Below are positions 24,252 through 35,927 of a stretch of 64,000 bases of DNA, piece after piece; position 1 is the first letter of the stretch, and each line of letters starts with the position of its first letter. The stretch spans positions 17,417,506 to 17,481,505 of the forward strand of contig NC_066838.1 in the NCBI RefSeq assembly GCF_001640805.2, written 5' to 3'. The notes under the pieces are model-generated. The model saw nothing but the letters and a program-made list of their open reading frames with translations. It was not told the origin of the DNA and did no database searches. The position numbers were made by a program, and so were the translations under genes. The DNA is from Lates calcarifer. Lineage: Eukaryota > Chordata > Actinopteri > Centropomidae.

Positions 24252-25454
24252 GCCTGGCGAGACAAAGGCAGAGAAATGTAAAATTACACATAGAATATAA
24301 ATATAAATATGCACAAGGTAGACTTTATTTACCTCCAATAAGGTGTTGGTGTTGGTGTTGATGTTGAGTTGACGACGCATATGCAGCCAAACCTTCAGAA
24401 TAAACCCACACTTGATTGCATGACAAACTTTATTTGTCTGTAGCTGTGTTTTTTTAAGCAAAGGCGATGATTGGGTAATCAGTGTCAAGAGGGAGAGTTT
24501 GAAAAGAAAGCAAAGAGTGAGAGGACAGACCAGTTTTATTGTGTGCAGCCGGCTGTCGCCAACTATGACAAATGACACTGCTCTAAACAGAGAGATGAAG
24601 AAAAAATAGCTCAAGTATGATATTATGTCTGTAGCAACAGTTCCAACTGTTTGTGTCAGTCTATTTTTCTCTCTGTTGAAAACCTGCCACATTACAGTTT
24701 TCTTAGGGCTCACTGATAGATAACTAGATTAGATACATGGATGGATTCTGTGGTGAATAATAGGACTGCTCCCAAAGTCAGTGTGTTATACATGATGATA
24801 TGATCTCTGGGCACTTTTAGTGGGTAATCTACATATATTATAAATCTTTGTTTTTTGGCTAAAACTGCTTTTGTAGGATCCATTTTTAATAAGGAATTTG
24901 GGCACAGTTTAAATCCTTTGAGACTCACACAATACTACTACAATCATGTTTTTACACCTGCTTCCTTCACAGCTCATCCACTACTACTGTACACTACACT
25001 GGAATCTCATTTTGGCATAAAGCCAATTTAAATGTTTTTTTCCGATTCCACACATGCTCTCATTTATTATCAGTAAAGATTTTTTTGGTTGACAACTTCT
25101 TGGATCACAGTACTGACTTTTCTTTCTAATTTTGCACTGATCCAGAGCTTATGTCTACAAAACCATTTAATATATCATTCAAACGCAGCACACCTGAAGC
25201 CACGGAGCAGGTCTGGATTCCAGCAAAACAACAGAAACAATGCAGCCTTAACGGTGTAGGGTAGGTGGGAGAACAGGTGACATGCGTCGGACTGGTTCAC
25301 CCACATTGGGGAGCCACATAACTTCACTATCACACCACACCCAGTCCTGCTTATAAAGTGACACTCAAAAGATAAGAGATGCACTGCAGAGCTTGACCGC
25401 CGTCGGATCCCTCCATCCTCTCCAGCAGTGAAATCTCCACACAGTACTACTACC
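24252..25454. other. Divergent spacer between the DNase gene and the keratin gene
   Basis: The two genes are transcribed away from each other. The left part should hold the 5' non-coding exon(s) of the DNase gene, since its start codon follows a splice acceptor (ccag at 24254-24257). The right end holds the keratin TATA promoter. Nothing else is recognised. Confidence 0.5.
25351..25357 (+). promoter_or_regulatory. TATA box of the keratin gene
   Basis: TTATAAAG lies 104 nt upstream of the keratin start codon at 25455 in an otherwise unspliced leader, giving a predicted transcription start near 25380 and a 5' UTR of about 75 nt. TATA-driven promoters with short leaders are typical of intermediate-filament genes. 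Confidence 0.7.
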
Positions 25455-25900
25455 ATGAGTCTGAGGAGCAAGCGCGTCAGCCGCCCAGGACTTCACATGT
25501 CCTCGGGGAGCTTCAGCAGCTTGTCCATGGGATCCTACTCTGTCCCCAGGATCAGCAGCGTGGCTAACCAGAGGGCCCCAATTACATCTGTGACTGTCAA
25601 CAAGAGCCTGCTCACCCCCCTGAAGATTGATATCGACCCCACCGTCCAAGCTGTCCGTACCCAGGAGAAAGAGCAGATCAAGAGTCTAAACAATCGCTTT
25701 GCCTCATTCATTGATAAGGTAGGAAGAAATTTCACTAAACTTTTGCTGATGAATGTTGAGAGTTAGATCTAAATGATTTTGATCAACCTGATAATCCACT
25801 TAGATACACTGTTGTTATCAGGTCAGCCTCATCAACATTTGAGCTAATATACAAAAGTTCTAACGTAAAAGATGTTATTGTTTTATTTTGTTGGTGCTTC

Positions 25901-25938
<38 letters not shown>

Positions 25939-28900
25939 GGTGAGATTCCTGGAACAGCAGAACAAAATGCTGGAAACCAAGTGGAAGCTGCTGCAGCAAC
26001 AGACGACCGCCACCTCTAACGTCGAGCCCATGCTGAAGTCCTACATCGCCAACCTGCAGAGACAGCTGGAGTTTCTCAGCAATGACAAGCACAGGCTCGA
26101 CATGGAGAACAATGTCATGCACAAAAATGTTGACGACTATAAGACAAGGTGAGACATTTTTTAGAGTCTGAACACTGGGCGTTGAACGTTATGATTAGCA
26201 TATGATAAGCATGTGCATTCTGATAAGATCTGTGTGGGTGATCTGATATTTATGGTGTGTCTCAGGTACGAGCAGGAAATCAACAAGAGAAATGATGCAG
26301 AGAATGAGTTTGTCATGCTCAAAAAGGTAAAGTATGCATTCATGATGGCTATGATAGATATTTGTTTTTTCAGTGTGTGCATGTGTAACACTGTATGTTC
26401 AAAGACCTTATTAAGCCCAGTTACATGAAATGTATTTGTCAAATGCTTTAAATTGAGGTGTTGAGAAAAGTTTGCTTATTTTTTACTGACTGCCTGCAGG
26501 ATGTGGATGCAGGCTATCTCTCTAAGGTGGATCTGGATGACAGGGTGATTGCCATCAATGAGGAAGTGAACTTCCTCAAATCTCTGTATGATGCGGTACG
26601 ATACAATTCTCTGAAAAGCTTAACAAAATTTCAAAGATGTTAAATTGAGGAACACATATATAGTATGTACAGTATGTGGGCTCGTATTCTGGATTATGTC
26701 CTCTCACTGTTGCTGTATTTATTTTTTAAATAAAAGGAGCTGCGTGAGCTGCAGGACAGCCTGAAGGAGACCTCTGTGGTGGTGCAGATGGACAACTCCC
26801 GTGGTCTGAACATGGATCACGTCGTAGCTGAAGTTAAGGCTCAGTATGAGGAGATTGCTGCCCGCAGTCGTGAGGAAGCTGAAAGCTGGTACAAGAACAA
26901 GGTGAAGAACTAAAATACAGTGACCCTAGATCTAATATGAATAATTACATGTCACGAGACAAGACAGGTTTCTCTTTAAAATTAGAAATATGAAAGGGAT
27001 TCAAAAGTTAACTGGAGCTCATAAATCTACTAGAATATGCCGACAGGAACTCTTGTCAGGCCTGATGATTATCTAATGTCTTTGTTTCTCTGTTTGATCT
27101 CTGTTGGTTCCAGTTTGACCAGATGTCTGCTGAGGCTGATCAGTATGGCAATGAGCTGCGTAGCACCAAGGCAGAAATATCTGAGCTCAACCGTATGATC
27201 AGCCGCCTGCAGAATGAGATCCAGGTTGCGAAGGCACAGGTAGGTGGAAGGTTTACAGAGCAGCACCGAACCTTAAGTTTTTATGCACTGATAGGTGCTA
27301 TGGATCGACAAAGAATGAGGTCCAAAAAGCTACCATATTATACACAGTGGTGGAATGTAACTAGTACATTTACTCAAGTACCGTGCTTAAGAACACTAAG
27401 AACACATTTCACTGCAGAATGAGTACTTTTACTTTTGCACATTTTGCTGATAGTACATAGTTTTTCTTAAGGGATAATATGCAAGAATGGTTGGTTGCTG
27501 TTTGTAAACGCACCAAAGTTGGCTCCTCCTCCGAGCTAGAGACTGGATGAGGAGAGGGAGTGGTTAGCAAGAACAAAGCAGAGAATCAGAGGATTTTCTG
27601 ATCATTTCACAGCAGTTAAGCTCTTAAGCACAATTAAACATACACACACCTCCACACAACCATGCAGGAAGGTGCCACGCTGCGGTGCAGTTTTGGATGA
27701 ATGCAGCCCAAGCTCAGCCGCGCCCTGAGACAAACAGACACAAACCTGCTGCTCTGACATCAACACAGAGTGAGGAGAAAGATGGAGACAGAGCCTTTCC
27801 CCCGTATGCTGTTATTGGTGGGGGCTACACACCCACTGCCCATTGGCCCAATGGCAACATCCAAAACACAGTAAAATAATAAGAAGAAAATACAGACAGA
27901 GGACAGGGTCTCTGCAGAAAATAATTGGTCTTACAATTTAGAGGGATTATTTTTGTCAAAGTTTTTTTTTCTTTCTTACTTAAATAAAGGATCTGAATAC
28001 TTCTAGAAACAGGATCCAATCATTGTTTTGTTGTGTAGTGTTTGTGTGTCGAGCTGGCATGCTGACTACATACTTGACAATAACTCTGATAGGTGTTAGG
28101 TGTTACCACAAGCCACATTAACAAAGGGACATGGCACACTCATAATATAACAACAGAATTTAATGCTAATAATAATTTAATCATATAATAGAATTTCCAG
28201 CTGTCTGTTTGAAAGGGGTGACTGACAGGCTCAGATCTTGTTGAATTCTTACACCCTCTATCCTTGCACCTCTTGTTTCTCAGCGTGCCAATCTAGAGGA
28301 CCAGGTGGCCAAAGCAGAGCAATGCGGTGAATTGGCCGTGCAGGATGCCAAGGCTCGCATCAAAGAACTGGAGCTGGCTCTGCAGAGGGCCAAACATGAC
28401 ATGGCTCGCCAGCTGAGAGAGTACCAGGAGCTCATGAACGTGAAGCTGGCCCTGGACATAGAGATTTCCACCTACAACAAACTGCTGGAGGGAGAGGAGG
28501 AAAGGTGAGTGGTGTGGGTGGATCTCAACAATGTGCAGTTCTTTGTTACTTAATGACTCAAAGATTACGGGTTAATTTAGACTTTTGTGGTACACAAACT
28601 GAATAGGGGTTATTAAGTCCATTTCTTTCTAACACCACATCCCCAGATTTATTTTCATTTTAAACCTGTCCAGTACAGCAAAAGTGACCTTTTCTGTCAC
28701 TTCTTCTTCATGTACTATACTGGGCTCACTACTCCCCCCTGAGGTCAGAGACAGAAAACAAATTCACATTTAAATGACAGCATTAATTACAAGAGACTGT
28801 TAAATATAAGTTGATAATTTGAAAATTGATGATAAGTAACTAATAAGAAATGGAATGTAACGATAAATTGAATATAAAATACATTTTTAAAACCAGAAAA

Positions 28901-29844
28901 AACAGCAAGACTGAAAGAAATCGGAGGCCTGATGTATACCTGTTTGACAGGCAGAGACTAAGTATCATCCCCATACTACTTCTCTGAACAGTTATTAAAC
29001 TCTTGGTGTTCAACACAGATTTCAATTTTGGCCTCTATTTTAGGAGGTGCAGCTGTTTCTACTGCAGTTCCACCGCTCTCCAGGCACAGTCGCTCCCGTT
29101 ACAGCAGTCACGTTTTCTTATATCTGTCTGGTTCTATGCTATGTTCAGTCAGTCTGTACTTTGTTGACATGTGTTGAACATAAGAAAACACCTGCTCTTA
29201 CTGTACAGGTGGTGACTGCAGTTGTAATGGGTGTTTCCCCCAAGTGGCCACAAGGGACAACAATGAACCCATTTCACAATCAGACAAACTTCAACACGCG
29301 ACACAAAGACTAGATTTATGCATTATCTGAAGTGTTTTCAAACAATAGTTTTCAGTTCTACAAGAAAAAAGATACTTTAAGGATGAGCACTAACAGGTTT
29401 TTTTTAGAGTCATATTTCAGAGTCAGAGTCATAAAAGGCGTCATACACTTTTTTCCACACATGCAACAGTTGTAACTACCCACGACCTGAGACAAGACTT
29501 TGATGTGTAAAATCTATCAGCTTTACCTTTGGCAACCTTTTACTTTGCTGCATCATAAGTGTTTACAGTGTATTTCCTGCTTTCTTGCCAACAGACTTGG
29601 ACAGGACTCTATTGTCAACATCCAAACAGTGCCCACCAAGCGTAAGAACAGCATTTTTACTCCTGAAGATGACACCATTATATTTCAGTGGGATCAGAAT
29701 GACAACCTGTCTTGTTTGTGTGGGCTTATTTTATTTATTTATTTATTTACTATCGTCTTTCCAACAGGCGTCACCCACCAGCAGCGAAGGTCAGGTCCAG
29801 TACTCATCAAGACGGTGGAGACCATTGACAAATCATACAACTGA
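25455..29844 (+). CDS. Type II keratin (K8-like intermediate filament protein), complete
   Basis: Nine exons: 25455-25718, 25940-26148, 26266-26326, 26500-26595, 26737-26901, 27114-27239, 28284-28504, 29595-29641, 29768-29844; 1266 nt, 421 residues. Type II keratins pair with type I keratins as heterodimers that build epithelial cytoplasmic filaments. The head (about 1-70) is Ser/Arg-rich. Exon 1 ends in the helix-initiation motif [12 protein letters not shown], continuing [14 protein letters not shown], which is diagnostic for type II. Coils 1B and 2 follow, and the rod closes with [18 protein letters not shown] at the end of exon 7. The exon pattern (61, 96, 165, 126 and 221 nt) is the conserved type II keratin pattern. 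The tail is only about 40 residues with no glycine loops, as in simple-epithelium K8 types. I cannot say which teleost paralogue it is. Intron 6 carries a nested mobile element. Confidence 0.93.
25899..25938 (+). repeat. (CT)n(CA)n tract at the acceptor of keratin exon 2
   Basis: About 14 CT units followed directly by about 7 CA units run straight into the AG acceptor at 25938-25939. The microsatellite therefore supplies the polypyrimidine tract of this intron. Confidence 0.9.
27345..28012. mobile_element. Non-autonomous hAT-like element in keratin intron 6, split by a second insertion
   Basis: The left end cagtggtggaatgtaac with gtacatttactcaagtac (27345-27385) and the right end taaaggatctgaatacttct (about 27984-28004) are the two ends of a very common teleost element with cagtggtggaa-type termini. 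Between about 27480 and 27960 the sequence does not belong to that element and looks like a nested insertion of about 480 bp, source unrecognised. There is no transposase. Confidence 0.65.
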
Positions 29845-30017
29845 AGAAAACACCCTGCAGTAAACTGCTGGATCACTGTGACCATTTAACCTTTACATTA
29901 ATCTCTCTGTAGCCTACAATAAGCCTGCTGCACCCATGAGCCCAGTGTGTGTGATATTTGTTTGATTGCCTTCTATTTGTGTTTGATGTGACATTAATCA
30001 CCATTTTCTATGTTTAA

Positions 30018-30023
30018 AATAAA
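30018..30023 (+). terminator. Keratin poly(A) signal
   Basis: AATAAA lies 174 nt after the keratin stop codon, with further AATAAA-like copies just downstream. It predicts a 3' UTR of about 200 nt. Confidence 0.7.
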
Positions 30024-30689
30024 GAATAATAAAATCTCTCTGTAATTATAAAATCCAAATAAACATTGAATTCAAGACATTTTTATAATTCTCTCTCAAT
30101 CACTATCAAAACATGCTGCAAACAACTGCTGATGTGACACCAAACCAAAACACCAGGGAAACTAATGGATAATAATAAATTCCTGTCTGTGATGGTTTAA
30201 CAGAAATATTTATATCATTTTCTGGTAGTGGGTTACAACTTATATAGAATTGCTCTCACAAAGATTAAGCAGTCATACCAGTGCTTTATTCTGATGTTTG
30301 TTTGCTGGTCCGATGAATGTGCAGTTTGACATTAGAAGTCATCTACTTAGAAAGGAAAGTTTCTCAGTACTCACCTCACATTTAAGTTCAGCACAGGTAT
30401 GCATAAGACACAACTACACAACTACTCTGGAAGCTAATCATGGTCCAATAAAAGGGACATGGAAACTTTAAACCTTCAGGGCACACCAGACTCAGCAGGG
30501 CCTTTGGATAAGAAGGTGTATTGCTGTCCTCCAGTGCCAGCTGAGATAAACTACAACTCACCTTATCTGACAACATCAGACTGGCCTCTGACTAATATTA
30601 TATTAATGAGTTTAAGTTAGGGTGTTATTGTCATTCAGAGGTTATCATCAGTAACTATATTAATTAAGATGCGTGCGTGTTATTTTCTT

Positions 30690-31172
30690 CAGAGGTGGAA
30701 GACGTACTCAGATCTCTAACTTAAGTTGAAATTGCAGTTCCACAATTTAGAAATACTGTGTAAAAATCCTGCATTCAAAATGTTACTAAAGCACAGAAGC
30801 ATTAGCAGCTAAATTAACTTAACTTAAATACACAGTAGTACAGTACAGAAACATTTCACCAATTAGCATCAAAACATGCTTAAAGCAAACTAAACATACT
30901 CATCATGCAGAATGGATCTCTTCAGAATAATACATATTAGTCTATATCGTTGAATTAAGATTATTGATGCATTCATGTTTAGCCATCACTTTGATATTGT
31001 TCATTATATTTTTTGTTTTTATAACCTGGATCTGCAAAGTAAATAAAGCTGTCTGATATAAGTAGTGGAATAAAAATAGACGAATAAAGCGCCATAAAAT
31101 GAATATTCTCAAGTAAACGTATTATTGTCTTTATGTACAGCACTTAAATGTACTAAGTAATTTTCTACCAGG
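30690..31172. mobile_element. Non-autonomous hAT-like element, near full length, upstream of the NLR gene
   Basis: It starts cagaggtggaagacgtactc, continues with ctgcattcaaaatgttact and gtagtggaataaaaatag, and ends with tactaagtaattttctacca. This is the same family as the intron 6 element of the keratin gene. The terminal sequences are imperfect inverted repeats. About 480 bp, no coding capacity. Confidence 0.65.
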
Positions 31173-31577
31173 TTTCTGCCTATAAAATTTATTCAGGACC
31201 ATATTTTTTGAGATACCAGTTTATTTAAGGCGGGCCTTTTCGCCTGTAAGGCAAATTTCAGGGCTGAAAACAGCATTGTACTTCCTGTGTTGAGCCACTC
31301 CTGGTTTAACTGTGGGAAGTTGCTGAAATCTCGTTGCAAGCGTTAGAACCCATGAGAACAGTAATCTGTCTATTGTTTCTTTACGAGCTGCCTTCTCGTC
31401 TGCATTGTTTTGCAGCAGCACTGCGTATAAGGTAACTGAACTGTCCACTTCAATGTTTTGACAAATTACAACGTGCATTGTTCTGTATCTTAATACGTGG
31501 GTCGACAGCTTTCAAAGTATGGAAGTGCATGTATGAATTATAATTAATGTATTTAACTCTCAACAGTGATTCGCACA

Positions 31578-34500
31578 ATGGACAAAGACGCTTTGCTGAC
31601 TCATATCCTGAAGCCAAAAGGCATTTCAACACTTCTTGGTGGAGATCCGCCTATCAGTGTGATAAACAACAATAAGTACATAACCCAGGTGACCCCTGAA
31701 GCTCAGGTGACAGACAGAAATGTGGATGACAGCTCGCCCTCCCTCGATCACGCCATCCACACCGCTCTGTCTGGTCAGAGCAAAACTGTGATACTCATGG
31801 GTCCTGAAGGATCAGGTAAAACCACCACACTGGAGAAGCTAGTTGTGGATTGGGCAAAAGGAGAACACCTTCAAAACTTTTCTTATGTTTTTTATTTCCG
31901 GGTGAGAGTGATAAATTCTCTTGAAGGCGCGCTGTCTTTGGAGACTTTAATGCAACACCATCACATTCCTCCCGAGTCCATGCCCCTAGTTCTGCAGAAG
32001 CCTGAGGATGTGTTGTGTGTTTTTGATGACCTGGATCAATACAAAGTTTTCCCAGACCCCTCCGCCCACACCCTCTGCTCTGACCCCAGCCAGGCGGTCT
32101 CAGTGTCCTGTTTAATAGCCAGTCTGCTTCATGGATCACTGCTGAAAGGAGCTGCTTTTGTGGTGGCAACCAGGCCGAAAGAATCTCTGGAGTTTCCGAA
32201 CAGCACCAGGATGGAAGTACTGGGGTTTCTGAAGCCCCAGAGAGAAGCTTATTTTAACGGCTTCTTTACTGACCCAGCCACTGCAAATAAAGCTCTAACT
32301 CACATGGAAAGGACTCTAGGTTTTTATGATTTCTGCACCTCTCCTAGATTTTGCTGGACAGTTTGTTCTATTTACAAGATTCTGATGGATGCTGGAGCAG
32401 AACTTCCTGAAACATTAACTCAGCTGCATGTTGATATCCTGGTTCACCTGATCCAGGCACTGAATGAGGCGCGTGTCAGAGAGCTGGTGCTGGCCCTCGG
32501 CAGGATGGCTTCTCATTGCTCTCTGACCAACACTCAAGCTGCACCAAAGAGGAACTTGATTGCTTCAGTTTTCACAGATTTCTTAGCTCAGTTGGTGCAT
32601 TCTTGCAAGTAGACGGAGACCTGGATTCAGACGCGTGTGTTTTTTCTTTCACCTCCCAGCTGATGCAGGAGTTCCTCTTGGCCGTGTGTTTCTTTCTGGA
32701 CAAGTCTGAGGGAGTGGAGAAGATGTTGGAAAAGCACAAAGGTCACGTAAAGTTTCTAGATCTCTTCCTGTCAGGGCTCTCGGAGCCAGTTCAGCGCAGA
32801 CCATTAGAGACCCTGCTGGAGGAGTTCAACTCGGATCAGATCACAGATTTCAAACGCTGGTTTAAAAGCAGCTCAGAGGAAACGCTGAAGGGATGTTACA
32901 AACACGAGCACCACCGTTGCTTCCATCTACTTCACCAAGCTCACAGTAAGAAATTGGTGAAAGAGATCATCACTCCGTCAGCACAAACAGGCATCAGCTA
33001 CGGCGACTTGAGCCTGCAGGACTGTGTAGCTCTGACCTACGTCGTCACGTGCCTCGGTGAGATGGAGCTGTTGAATCTGTACGGGACGAGGGATTTTACC
33101 AAAGAGAAAGCAGAGGCCCTGGCTCCAGCTATGAGCTTGTCACACAAGATATTGTAAGTCATGATAGAAAAATCTGTCTAGGCATCATGTAGTTCATGTG
33201 TTTAGTGTGCCATCATGCAAAACTGTGCACTTATGTCCCACAGCTTTTCAGGCAGCTCCTTGAGCACTGGAGCTGTCTCTCATCTGGCTTCAGCTCTCAG
33301 CAGAGGAATCACCAAGGAGCTGGATCTCTCTTACGCCCGCCTTGGAGACGAGAAGTTCAAAATTCTCTGTGCTGGACTCAGAGACTGCAAACTGCAAGAA
33401 TTAAAGTAAGATTAGCTCACATCATTTCTTTGATTTTGCCTTTATGTTAACACACATTTCCTTTTTTACCCAGACTTCTAGCATGCAGACTGACCGAGGC
33501 GAGCTGTGATGAACTGGTGTCTGTGCTGACTTCAGGCGCCTCTCAGCTGTATGTGTTGGATATGATGCACAATGAGATCGGGGACCACGGCCTCATGAAA
33601 CTGAGCAAAGCACTGCAGAGTCCTCATTGCAAACTACAGGAGCTCCCGTATGTACATAAAAATGTAGTATTATCTTAAAAGTATTTTGTTTGTATGTTTG
33701 TCAGTCTATTTGTGTTTAAGTCATAGACTTGCAGGTTTGAAAAATGACTTCATTTTGTTTATTCAAAGGCTGAGAGGCTGCAATTTGACTGCAGCATCCA
33801 TGGAGGCTTTCTCTGCAGCTTTGTGCTCTGGTAAATCAGAGCTGAGAAAAGTGATCCTGTCACAAAACAGCATTGGTGACAGTGGAGTGGAGGCTTTGTG
33901 CAAATCTCTGCAAAACCCACTGTGCAAACTGCAGAACCTTGAGTAAGTCTGTGTTTCAAGATGATAAAGCTTCAGTCAGCGCCTTTACTTTGATTTGATC
34001 TCTTCATGACTCGCAAAAGTTAAAACAAAAGTGAAAAAATGTACATACAGTAAGATAGACCAGTTGGTTTGTGTTCAGTTCTTACTTAAACAGTCTGCTG
34101 GGACTTATGCTTCATTTTTTCTGCTATTCCTGACTTTTTATTTATCTTTTATTTCTCCATCTAGACTGTTTGATAGTGAGCTGACAGGTGCGTGCTGTCG
34201 TCATTTGACGGAAGCCCTGATGTCAGAGCACTGGTCTCTGACAGAGCTGGAGCTGTCAGTGAATGATTTGGGCCAGGAGGGGGCGCTGCTGCTCTGCCAA
34301 GGCCTCAGTCAAACCGGATGCCCATTGGAAAAACTTGGGTAGAGTCACCTGTGTTAACCAATGACTGTATATAAAGACGCAGAAGAAGAAAATTTATAAG
34401 ATATATATGATAAAATATTTACAATAATTGGTATGAAATTCAATTCAATCTGCTCCACCCTACAGGTTGAAACGATGTGAGTTAACCCAGCCAGTCTTCA

Positions 34501-35099
34501 AGGAACTGGGCTCACTGTTGAAAAGTGGGACTTCCCGACTTAAGTCCCTGATTGTTGGTATAAATAAAGTTGGCAACCAAGGGGTTAAACACCTTTGGGA
34601 TGCTGTTGCACATCCAAGCTGTCTGTTGGAGGAACTTGAGTGAGTTGACAGACACTGTCCTTGTATCATTTTTTTAAATCACCACATTGCAGTGTTGCAC
34701 CACATGCAAATCTGTCTGCCTCCTCCTGCTCTGTCACAGTGTTGAAATGACCGATTTGACAGACGCCTGTGTGGAGGACTTGTGTGCTGCTGTAAGAGCC
34801 AGCAAGACTTTGAAGATACTGGAACTGAGAAACAACTCTCTGACCGATGTTTCCGTCCCAGCTCTTATCCAAGTCATGCAGGACAGCCACAACATGCAGG
34901 AGATGAAGTAAGCATGATTCACTTCAGTTTATTATGAAGAACCATAAACCATAATAATAAGATTTTAAGTAGAAGGAAACCTTTTTTTAACAAGAATCCA
35001 ACTACTGCTTTTGTTTCCAACTCTTTCAGCCTCAAGTACAACGACTTCTCTGACGAGGTTTTAGACATGTTGTACGAGTGTGATAAGATAAGATACTGA
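31578..35099 (+). pseudogene. NLR-family NACHT-LRR receptor with a frame break in the NACHT exon
   Basis: Innate-immune sensor architecture: short N-terminus, NACHT ATPase, then C-terminal leucine-rich repeats. Exons: 31567-33153 (start ATG 31578, just after an acceptor), 33244-33405, 33474-33647, 33769-33942, 34165-34338, 34466-34639, 34740-34907, 35030-35099. Walker A is GPEGSGKT (residues 75-82) and Walker B LCVFDDLD (146-153). The LRR exons are 162, 174, 174, 174, 174 and 168 nt, all joining in the same phase, each coding one ribonuclease-inhibitor-type repeat pair (for example SQLYVLDMMHNEIGDHGL), which is the usual NLRP/NLRC3 arrangement. No CARD, pyrin or FISNA domain is seen. The first frame ends in TAG at 32610-32612, but family-like sequence (SSCTKEELDCF, then FTSQLMQEFLLAVCFFLD) continues in another frame from about 32520. 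This is a one-base indel, or an assembly error, near 32521-32530. Everything else looks intact, so it may be functional in other individuals. Confidence 0.8.
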
Positions 35100-35403
35100 A
35101 GGAGGCAGATTGGTCCCTTCATCTCACAGGCTGCTACAGGATCACTCACTGTACTGAGTTCTGCCATGTTCTCCCACAGCTGAGGTACTGGGAGGGATGG
35201 GAATTTGTTGTTTTTCTCTGTCTTATGTAAAAGTTAATTCAGTATCTGTACTGTTGGTTGGACCAAACAAAATGACAAATTCATCTTTAGAAAATTGTGA
35301 TATTTTACAGCCCAAATGATTCATGGAGACAATAATCTGTAATGAACATAATTATCAGTTGCAGCCCTACTGATGATACAGTCAAGATCACCATCTATAA
35401 CAT

Positions 35404-35457
35404 AATAAAAGTCCTTCAACACATTAATTATTGGATCTGATGCAGTAATGTTTTATT
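35404..35457. terminator. Facing poly(A) signals of the NLR gene (plus) and cers5 (minus)
   Basis: AATAAA at 35404-35409 on the plus strand lies 305 nt after the NLR stop. AATAAA read on the minus strand at 35457-35452 lies about 470 nt after the cers5 stop. They face each other across about 42 bp, so the two 3' UTRs probably meet or overlap. Confidence 0.5.
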
Positions 35458-35927
35458 AAGAAATCTTTGGTATTTTATAGGATTGGTATTTGGAAATTCT
35501 AGGCTTACAGGGGAGTAAGCAGTATAGGCAGATGCAGCAATTTGTTTTACAGCTGTAAAATATATTAACAAATTCACTAATAAAATCTGTGTATTGACAG
35601 AAACGGCGTAGATATGCACTGTCACGTGCTTGCAAACACACACACATGCACACACACAGAGGGAGGTGCAGACAAGACCACAGACATGTCTCTGTTTGCT
35701 TCTGTAAGCAAAAAGCAGGAGTAAACCTCACACAGTGTAAACCTGACATAGTAACACAGTGTTAGGTCTGTATTCCTCATATGTATTCAGTCCTCCATTT
35801 TAACAACTCAGCAGAAAGAAGGGAAAAAAAAAGTCTTTTTTAGGAGGTCAAGTGACGAGGTGGGTCTCAGAGGCACACAGGAGGTGAATGAAAGCCACGC
35901 TAGAAGTCATTTTCCTCCTCTTTGTAC

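Larger units (their letters stand above)
29845..31566. other. Spacer between keratin and NLR genes
   Basis: Contains the keratin 3' UTR, one full-length hAT-like element (30690-31172) and a probable 5' non-coding exon of the NLR gene. That exon would end at a plausible donor near 31431 (TATAAG|GTAACT), with the next acceptor at 31566. No other coding sequence is recognised. Confidence 0.5.

Noticed and set aside
29045..29100. Possible extra keratin tail exon (acceptor ttttag, then a Gly/Ala/Val-like frame)
   Set aside because: No in-phase donor and the exon at 29595 continues the protein correctly; may be a vestigial tail exon but not supportable.
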